From Propionibacteriaceae bacterium (lineage in GTDB: Bacteria > Actinomycetota > Actinomycetes > Propionibacteriales > Propionibacteriaceae), in contig PMLO01000241.1 in the NCBI GenBank assembly GCA_003158895.1, forward strand, positions 10,187-21,574: a DNA stretch of 11,388 nucleotides, given 5' to 3'. A model generated the notes under the pieces. It did no database searches and was not told where the DNA came from. It saw only the letters and a list, made by a program, of their open reading frames with translations. Of the stretch, positions 7,146 through 11,388 are shown piece by piece; the stretch's first letter is position 1; each line of letters starts with the position of its first letter. A program made the translations under genes and the position numbers.

Positions 7146-7577
7146 TCACCGGTCGCCGCCTCGGACCGTCGCCAGCCCGGTCCAGACGTGCTGCATGCCC
7201 ACTGTCGCGAGTTCGATGTGCGGGTGCTGCAGAGGTACGTCGACCCACACGAGCAACACCTCGGGACGCCATCGGAGCACGGTCATGAGTGCGCGGGGCA
7301 GCGGGTCGGTACGCAGCAACTCGTGACCTCCCGAGCACAGCACCAGGCATCCGTCCTCCAGCTCGCCGACGACCGAGGTCAAGGGAGGAGGGTTTCCTTG
7401 CAGAGCGGACTCGAGACCCAGGACGGCCGCCTGGAGGGCAGCGAAGTCGTCAGGAAGGGATGGTCCGAAGCACAGGACCAGGCGGGGCTGCTCGTCATAC
7501 GGGTGTCGCCCGAGCCAGTTCGCTGAGAAGAACGAGGGCGAATCAAAGAGGAACTCCGGTACGCGCAGACTGGACAT
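7146..7577 (-). CDS. Hypothetical protein, 143 residues
   Basis: I do not recognise this family. It reads as a small soluble protein with no signal peptide or clear membrane helix. It begins MSSLRVPEFLFDSPSFF and has mixed hydrophobic strands (PRLVLCFG, GCLVLCSGG, PEVLLVWVDVPL) separated by proline-rich turns, like a small alpha/beta fold. There are two cysteines and no catalytic motif I can name. Reality as a gene is supported by an AGGAGA ribosome binding site eight bases before the ATG (minus strand, about 7586-7591), by G/C-rich third codon positions, and by a balanced composition, whereas overlapping frames are Arg/Gly/Pro rich. It is convergent with hemL and divergent from the DUF1003 gene, so it is probably a one-gene transcript starting in the 7578-7804 spacer. 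No functional link to heme can be shown. Confidence 0.65.
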   Translation of the reverse strand: MSSLRVPEFLFDSPSFFSANWLGRHPYDEQPRLVLCFGPSLPDDFAALQAAVLGLESALQGNPPPLTSVVGELEDGCLVLCSGGHELLRTDPLPRALMTVLRWRPEVLLVWVDVPLQHPHIELATVGMQHVWTGLATVRGGDR

Positions 7578-7639
7578 CCTGGAATCTCCTGCCGATAGTC
7601 GGTGACTCGCCAGGCTCGGCCGAAATCAGCCTGCGCACC

Positions 7640-7669
7640 TTTGCGTCGACCGAGAGTTACATTTGCGTC
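7640..7669 (+). repeat. Direct repeat pair TTTGCGTC, 22 bp apart
   Basis: The octamer TTTGCGTC occurs at 7640-7647 and 7662-7669, start to start 22 bp. The match extends weakly upstream (AC, one mismatch, then the octamer). The spacing equals that of the TCACAGGTTGG repeats that follow, which suggests one structured binding region. Confidence 0.6.
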
Positions 7670-7697
7670 TCGGCGTGGTCAATGGCCGGGACACGAG

Positions 7698-7752
7698 TCA
7701 CAGGTTGGGACTGGGGTAATCACAGGTTGGGACTCGGCTACTCACAGGTTGG
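7698..7752 (+). repeat. Three direct repeats TCACAGGTTGG with exact 22-bp period
   Basis: TCACAGGTTGGGACT occurs at 7698-7712 and identically at 7720-7734. A shorter copy, TCACAGGTTGG, is at 7742-7752. Starts are exactly 22 bp apart, about two helical turns, so a bound protein would meet all copies on one face. The array ends about 50 bp before the DUF1003 start codon. It could be a regulator's operator array or the multi-repeat end of a lost insertion sequence of the IS21 kind; there is no transposase gene in the window. Confidence 0.8.
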
Positions 7753-7804
7753 CAACAGGGCATAGCTAGTGTCCGAGTGCACAAAATGTTGAATACTCCC
7801 GGAT

Positions 7805-8284
7805 ATGGGACAACAAAAGGGCTGGCAGACACATTGGCACAAGCACCCAGGAGTGCGGTCCGGCGCGGACCTGACCCTGGGCGAGCGGGCTGCCGACCGG
7901 ATGCGCAACGTGATGGGCTCCTGGCCCTTCGTGTTCGGCTTCTTCGCGGTCATGGCTGCCTGGGTGGTGACCAACTCCGTCTTGGCCGTCGGTGGGCCGC
8001 ACGGCTTCGACCCCTACCCGTACATCCTGCTGAACCTGTTCCTGTCCATGATGGCCGGCGTTCAGGCAGCGGCCCTGCTCATCGCCGCCAAGCGATCCGA
8101 CGCCATCGCTTCAGAGATCGCGATTCACACCGAGCACAACACGGAGGACATCAAGTCCTTGATCTCTCAGAACATCGAGCTGATTCGCGACGTGAAGCTC
8201 CAGACCGACCTGCTGGATGAGATCCACCGCCACGTGACAGCCCAGACTCCGCAGGCCGGCGACTTCGAGCCCGGCCCCAGGTGA
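7805..8284 (+). CDS. DUF1003 family membrane protein
   Basis: A 159-residue protein with the DUF1003 pattern: a soluble start with LGERAADRMRNVMGSWPFVFGFF, then two membrane segments (about residues 39-60 and 72-94) joined by a short loop containing FDPYPYILLNL. The SWPF and FDPYP motifs are the family's hallmarks. The tail (about 95-150) is a charged, likely helical region (SDAIASEIAIHTEHNTEDI), as in relatives, and ends in a short Pro/Gly-rich stretch. The biochemical role of the family is not established as far as I know. ATG 7805 lacks a clear Shine-Dalgarno sequence; a nearby ATG at 7786 is out of frame, so leaderless or weak initiation is possible. The gene appears to be alone: it is divergent from the gene to the left, and a 306-bp gap follows. 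Confidence 0.88.
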   Translation: MGQQKGWQTHWHKHPGVRSGADLTLGERAADRMRNVMGSWPFVFGFFAVMAAWVVTNSVLAVGGPHGFDPYPYILLNLFLSMMAGVQAAALLIAAKRSDAIASEIAIHTEHNTEDIKSLISQNIELIRDVKLQTDLLDEIHRHVTAQTPQAGDFEPGPR

Positions 8285-8590
8285 AGTGATTCCGGCGGCC
8301 AAGATTCCAGTCGTGACGCACGTATAAGGCCTGTCGGATCACCCGGCTCTCCGTGGAGCCGAGACGAACCCTGGCCAGACCTCCACCAGGTCCCCGTGCC
8401 GCGAACGAACTCAGCCCAGACCTCGAGGGTTAGTAGAACTCTGGATTTCACAGGAGACAGACAGCCACCTACTGTCCAGCCCATGGGAAGCCGCAACAAG
8501 ATGAGCACGCGCTAAGGCCAAGAATCCCTGTCCATGACCCTGGCAGTTCCATTCAGCAGAATTCGTGCATCGTTGAAAGTAGGGCATCAC
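8285..8590 (+). promoter_or_regulatory. Non-coding leader/promoter region before the MacAB-type operon
   Basis: This 306-bp gap has no convincing gene on either strand. It must hold the end of the DUF1003 transcript and the start of the export operon. Seen: a hairpin at 8344-8361, a 9-nt direct repeat CCAGACCTC at 8375-8383 and 8416-8424, the first copy also forming a small stem (GACCT 8378-8382 with AGGTC 8388-8392), a palindrome CCTCGAGG at 8421-8428, and a ten-codon open frame at 8483-8515 without a ribosome binding site. The part after about 8430 is less G+C rich. I could not fix a promoter with confidence. Confidence 0.5.
8344..8361 (+). terminator. Short hairpin after the DUF1003 gene, possible terminator or leader element
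   Basis: CGGCTCT pairs with GGAGCCG around a CCGT loop, giving a seven-pair stem if one U-G wobble closes it. It lies 60 bp after the DUF1003 stop. No T-run follows, so it may be a weak terminator or part of the structured leader of the downstream operon. Confidence 0.3.
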
Positions 8591-9769
8591 ATGGGGAAGT
8601 GGCGGAAGCGCACAATTGGCATTGCGGCGGCGGTCGCGCTCATTGTTCTCGCTGTGGGCGGCATCCTGATCTGGAAGTTGCCTTCGGCCAAGGCTGCGAC
8701 GGTCACGACGACGACAGTGGCGGCGGCGAACACGACGCAACAGACGACCGTCTCGGCGACCGGCACGCTGGCGCCACAGAACCAGGCGTACCTGAACTTC
8801 CCCGCGGCAGGCACCGTGTCGGCCGTGAACGCGCAACTGGGCCAGACGGTGGCCGCCGGTCAGGTTCTCGCCACCGAGGACACGACGAACCTGGCGTCCG
8901 CGGTGACAACTGCCCAAGCAGGGGTGGACTCGGCGCAGTCGAGCCTGACGACGCTCGAGGCGTCCTCGTCGTCGACCACGGCACAGATCGAGGCGGCGAA
9001 GGCGCAGGTTGCCTCGGCGCAGGCGAAGCTCATGTCCGCGCAGAGTGACCTGGCGGGGGCGACGATGACCGCGCCGTTCGCCGGAGTGGTTGCTCAGGTC
9101 AACCTCACCGTGAACAGCACCGTGAACGGCACGTCGTCGACAACGACAGGGCCGGGCACGACGACCGTCTCCGCGGCGACCTCCACGGCCTCTCAGATCG
9201 TCGTGGTCGACACGAGCACGTGGTTGGTGAACGCGACGGTCGGCATGGCTGACCTGGCGAGCCTCAAGCAGGGCTTGGCATGCACCATCACCGCGACGGG
9301 GGCAACCACCAGTCTGCCGGCGACTCTGACGAGCATCGGCATCGTCGGGACGACAACGTCCGGGACGACCTCGTACCCCGTCATCGTCACCCTCACCGGG
9401 AAGCCGACCGGGCTGTACGTCGGTGGCTCGGCTGACGTCACGATCGTTGTCAGCTCGGTCACGGCCCTCACCGTGCCGACCACAGCGATCCAGCAAGCGA
9501 ACGGCCAGACGTACGTGACCGTGGTCAAGAACGGCGTGAACACCCAGACCAACGTCACTGTCGGCACCACGTACGGGGCGAGGACCCAGATCACGGCGGG
9601 CATTGTCGCCGGTGACGAGGTCGTTGTTCCGGTCCAAGCGAGCAGCACGAGCAGCCGCGCGGGCGCCAACCGGTCCGGCTTCCCGTCGGGGGCCCGGCCC
9701 AGTGGCGCACGGAGCGCAGCCAACGGTGCAGCCGTGGCGTCAGCTCAGCCGACCTCACAGGCGAGCTGA
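8591..9769 (+). CDS. HlyD/MacA-like ABC export adaptor (membrane fusion protein)
   Basis: A 392-residue adaptor that would link the ABC permease to extracytoplasmic substrate handling. In order: basic start and one membrane anchor (about 9-29), first lipoyl half-motif (60-98, with NFPAAGTVSAVNAQLGQTV), an Ala/Ser/Gln-rich coiled-coil hairpin (100-157), second lipoyl half (159-178, TAPFAGVVAQVN), a Gly/Ser/Thr-rich insert (179-200), beta-barrel and membrane-proximal parts (205-345), and a disordered Ser/Ala/Gly tail (350-392). ATG 8591 is chosen because AAGTAGGG lies six bases upstream and the basic-hydrophobic anchor starts right there; in-frame ATG 8534 has no ribosome binding site. No lipobox is seen, so the helix is the likely anchor. 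It is followed three bases later by the ATPase gene. The MacA-like label comes from architecture and neighbours. Confidence 0.9.
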   Translation: MGKWRKRTIGIAAAVALIVLAVGGILIWKLPSAKAATVTTTTVAAANTTQQTTVSATGTLAPQNQAYLNFPAAGTVSAVNAQLGQTVAAGQVLATEDTTNLASAVTTAQAGVDSAQSSLTTLEASSSSTTAQIEAAKAQVASAQAKLMSAQSDLAGATMTAPFAGVVAQVNLTVNSTVNGTSSTTTGPGTTTVSAATSTASQIVVVDTSTWLVNATVGMADLASLKQGLACTITATGATTSLPATLTSIGIVGTTTSGTTSYPVIVTLTGKPTGLYVGGSADVTIVVSSVTALTVPTTAIQQANGQTYVTVVKNGVNTQTNVTVGTTYGARTQITAGIVAGDEVVVPVQASSTSSRAGANRSGFPSGARPSGARSAANGAAVASAQPTSQAS

Positions 9770-9772
9770 CCC

Positions 9773-10459
9773 ATGACCGCGATCGTCGAGCTCTCCGAAG
9801 TCCATAAGACGTACAAGTCCGGCACGATCACCTTCGAAGCGTTGCGTGGCATCTCCGTCAGCGTCGCGGAGGGCGAGTACATCGCGATCACCGGCCCCTC
9901 CGGATCCGGCAAGTCGACCCTCATGAACATCCTCGGCTGCCTCGACACCCCCACCGAAGGTTCGTACCTTCTGGGCGGCGAGGACGTGAGCAGCATGACC
10001 GAGACTGATCTCGCTCTGGTGAGGAACAAGCGCATCGGGTTCGTGTTCCAGCAGTTCAACCTGCTGCGCTCGATGACGGCCCAGCGAAACGTGGAGCTGC
10101 CGCTGATGTACGCCGGCGTTCACGCCACGGAGCGGCACGCGTTGGCGCGCGAAGCCTTGGAGCGGGTCGGGCTGGGAGACCGTACCCACCACAGGCCCGG
10201 CGAGCTGTCCGGCGGCCAGCAGCAAAGGGCCTGCATCGCGCGGGCGCTGGTGACCAACCCCGACATCATCCTGGCCGACGAGCCGACCGGGAACCTCGAC
10301 TCTGTGTCGACGCACGACGTGCTGAGTCTGCTCCACGAGCTCCACGACCAGGGACGGACCATCGTGCTGATCACCCATGAGCACGAGGTCGCGCTGGAGG
10401 CGCAGCGCCAGGTGCAGATCTTGGACGGGCTACTCACTGAAGGGATGCGGGCCGCATGA
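9773..10459 (+). CDS. MacB/LolD-type ABC transporter ATPase
   Basis: A 228-residue ATPase that powers the neighbouring FtsX-type permease. Seen: Walker A GPSGSGKS (41-48), the Q-loop in FVFQQFNLL (90-98), signature LSGGQQQR (145-152), Walker B IILADEP with catalytic Glu170, D-loop GNLD (173-176) and switch His202 in ITHE. The sequence before the Walker A strand (VHKTYKSGTITFEALRGISVSV) and the LRSMTAQRNVELPLMYAG helix are typical of the MacB/LolD/FtsE class. All catalytic residues are intact. It starts 3 nt after the adaptor stop, with AGGCGAG about eight bases upstream, and overlaps the permease start in ATGA. This class often works by moving an extracytoplasmic domain (mechanotransmission), not by passing substrate through the membrane. 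Confidence 0.96.
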   Translation: MTAIVELSEVHKTYKSGTITFEALRGISVSVAEGEYIAITGPSGSGKSTLMNILGCLDTPTEGSYLLGGEDVSSMTETDLALVRNKRIGFVFQQFNLLRSMTAQRNVELPLMYAGVHATERHALAREALERVGLGDRTHHRPGELSGGQQQRACIARALVTNPDIILADEPTGNLDSVSTHDVLSLLHELHDQGRTIVLITHEHEVALEAQRQVQILDGLLTEGMRAA

Positions 10460-11388
10460 CGTTCCTGGAGACGGTACGCACGGCCTTCACGGCCGTCATG
10501 GCACGCAAGATGCGCTCCGCACTCACGATGCTGGGCATCCTGATCGGCATCGCGTCGGTGATGCTGACCGTGGGCCTCGGTCAAGGTGCGCAACAGCAGA
10601 TCACCAGCCAGATCAACAAGCTCGGCTCGAACCTGATCATCGTGAACTCGGGCGCCAACTCCAGCCTCACCGTGTCCAACGCGGCAGGTGCCGCGGCGGC
10701 CAACAACCGGACCCGGTTCACCACTCCGCTCACGCTCAACGACGCCGCGGCACTGGCGAACCCGACGGCGGATCCCGACATTCTTCTTGTCGCTCCGGTG
10801 ACGACGACTACGGCGACCGCTGCCTACGGGTCCAACTCTGAGTCGACCTCGGTCGTGGGCACCACGCCAGCCTGGGCAGACGTCACCGCTCGCACGATGA
10901 CCAGCGGCCGGTTCTTCACGACCAGCGAGTCGAACGCCGGGTCCATGGTCGCCGTCATCGGGTCGACCACGGCCACGAACCTGTTCGGCACAGGCACCGT
11001 CATCGGCAACTCGGTCACCATCTCCGGCCAGTCGTTCACCGTCATCGGCATCCTCAACTCGGTGGGTACGACCCTGACCGGCAACGGGGACGACCAGATC
11101 GTGATCCCCGCCGGCACGTACGCGCAGCGGTTCTCGACGTCCAGCAACATGAACACCGTCTCCACGATCCTGCTCGAGGCCAAGGACAAGGACTCTCTGT
11201 CCGCCGCGCTTCAAGAGGCAACGAACACCATGTACGTGATGCACAACGTCACCCCCGCGGCCCCGGACTTCACGGTCTCGAGCCAGCAGGCGCTCGTCAA
11301 CACGATCGGCTCTCTGACCACCATCTTGACCGCACTTCTGTCCGGCATCGCCGCGATCTCGTTGCTCGTGGGCGGCATCGGCGTGATG
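10456..11388 (+). CDS. MacB/FtsX-type ABC permease, 5' part (runs off right edge)
   Basis: The frame stays open for 311 codons to the window end. Seen: a short cytoplasmic start with ARKMRSALTMLGILIGIASVM, where the first membrane helix lies (about 22-41); a large extracytoplasmic domain (about 45-280) with the family's GQGAQQQITSQINKLGSNL and MVAVIGSTTATNLFG motifs and a Ser/Thr/Asn-rich stretch around 65-90; then the second helix, ending in SLLVGGIGVM at the edge, which in full proteins is followed by NIM and two more helices. About 100 residues are probably missing. The start is ATG 10456 in the ATGA overlap, with GAAGGGA at 10439-10445. Together with the two genes before it, it forms a MacAB-type set. 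The exported substrate cannot be told from sequence. Confidence 0.94.
   Translation, partial: MTFLETVRTAFTAVMARKMRSALTMLGILIGIASVMLTVGLGQGAQQQITSQINKLGSNLIIVNSGANSSLTVSNAAGAAAANNRTRFTTPLTLNDAAALANPTADPDILLVAPVTTTTATAAYGSNSESTSVVGTTPAWADVTARTMTSGRFFTTSESNAGSMVAVIGSTTATNLFGTGTVIGNSVTISGQSFTVIGILNSVGTTLTGNGDDQIVIPAGTYAQRFSTSSNMNTVSTILLEAKDKDSLSAALQEATNTMYVMHNVTPAAPDFTVSSQQALVNTIGSLTTILTALLSGIAAISLLVGGIGVM

Larger units (their letters stand above)
7578..7804. promoter_or_regulatory. Divergent intergenic spacer with two 22-bp-spaced repeat families
   Basis: This 227-bp spacer separates the minus-strand hypothetical gene from the plus-strand DUF1003 gene, so it must hold promoters for both unless they are leaderless or read from elsewhere. 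I found no convincing -35/-10 pair on the plus strand. A short interrupted palindrome, CCGA-TAG-TCGG, lies at 7592-7602, just upstream of the minus-strand gene. The right end (about 7780-7805) is clearly more A+T rich than the flanking genes. Most of the rest is taken up by the two repeat families listed separately. Confidence 0.5.

Noticed and set aside
7698..7752. The 22-bp repeats as a mini CRISPR array or a plasmid-type iteron origin
   Set aside because: Spacers of about 7-11 bp are far too short for CRISPR, and there is no replication initiator gene or A+T-rich unwinding region to support an origin.
7289..7765. Plus-strand open frame (158 codons) overlapping the minus-strand hypothetical gene and the repeat array
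   Set aside because: It is Arg/Gly/Pro rich, has no clear ribosome binding site and reads through the repeats. The opposing 7146-7577 frame has better start signals and composition.
8323..8328. TATAAG resembling a -10 box after the DUF1003 gene
   Set aside because: No acceptable -35 hexamer lies about 17 bases upstream, so the match alone is too weak to call a promoter.
8534..8590. Upstream in-frame ATG giving the adaptor 19 extra residues
   Set aside because: There is no Shine-Dalgarno sequence before 8534, whereas 8591 has AAGTAGGG at a good distance and starts just before the membrane anchor.
8411..9637. Minus-strand open frame (408 codons) opposite the adaptor gene
   Set aside because: The product is extremely Arg/Gly/Asp rich, and the plus strand encodes a clear HlyD-type protein with all domains in order.
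10120..11244. Minus-strand open frame (374 codons) opposite the ATPase and permease
   Set aside because: It overlaps two certain ABC transporter genes on the other strand, and its composition is that of a shadow frame.

Overview
The window looks like high-GC (roughly two-thirds G+C) actinobacterial chromosome. The left two thirds is a heme biosynthesis operon of the coproporphyrin-dependent type found in Actinobacteria and Firmicutes. It has a HemQ/ChdC coproheme decarboxylase with the histidine-tyrosine-histidine arrangement known from actinobacterial ChdC, and a ferrochelatase with extra cysteines as in [2Fe-2S] actinobacterial enzymes. The HY-H-B-L order recalls the hemYHBXRL cluster of Propionibacterium freudenreichii, so Propionibacteriales is a reasonable guess, not a proof.

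Layout. 1-528: 3' end of hemE (uroporphyrinogen decarboxylase). 525-1625: a radical SAM/SPASM enzyme resembling the AhbD/NirJ group. 1622-3022: hemY/cgoX. 3015-3689: hemQ/chdC. 3686-4765: hemH/cpfC. 4762-5754: hemB. 5782-7083: hemL. Every junction from hemE to hemB is a 4- or 8-nt overlap, so these genes are almost certainly co-transcribed and translationally coupled. hemL follows after 27 nt with its own strong ribosome binding site.

7084-8590 is a break between operons. It holds a possible weak hairpin terminator, a convergent minus-strand gene of unknown function (7146-7577), and a 227-bp divergent spacer. That spacer carries two short repeat families, each spaced exactly 22 bp. A DUF1003 membrane protein gene (7805-8284) comes next, then a 306-bp non-coding leader with small inverted repeats.

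8591-11388 is a MacAB-type ABC export operon: a HlyD/MacA-like adaptor, a MacB/LolD-type ATPase and a MacB-type FtsX permease. The permease runs off the right edge.

Working together: HemL and HemB serve the early steps (glutamate semialdehyde to ALA to porphobilinogen). HemE makes coproporphyrinogen III, HemY oxidises it to coproporphyrin III, HemH inserts iron, and HemQ decarboxylates coproheme to heme b. The AhbD-like radical SAM protein in the same operon may provide a second, oxygen/peroxide-independent way to do the last step, and is the most interesting point here. hemA, hemC and hemD are not in the window. Apart from that possibility and the 22-bp repeat array, I see no clearly novel multi-gene system.
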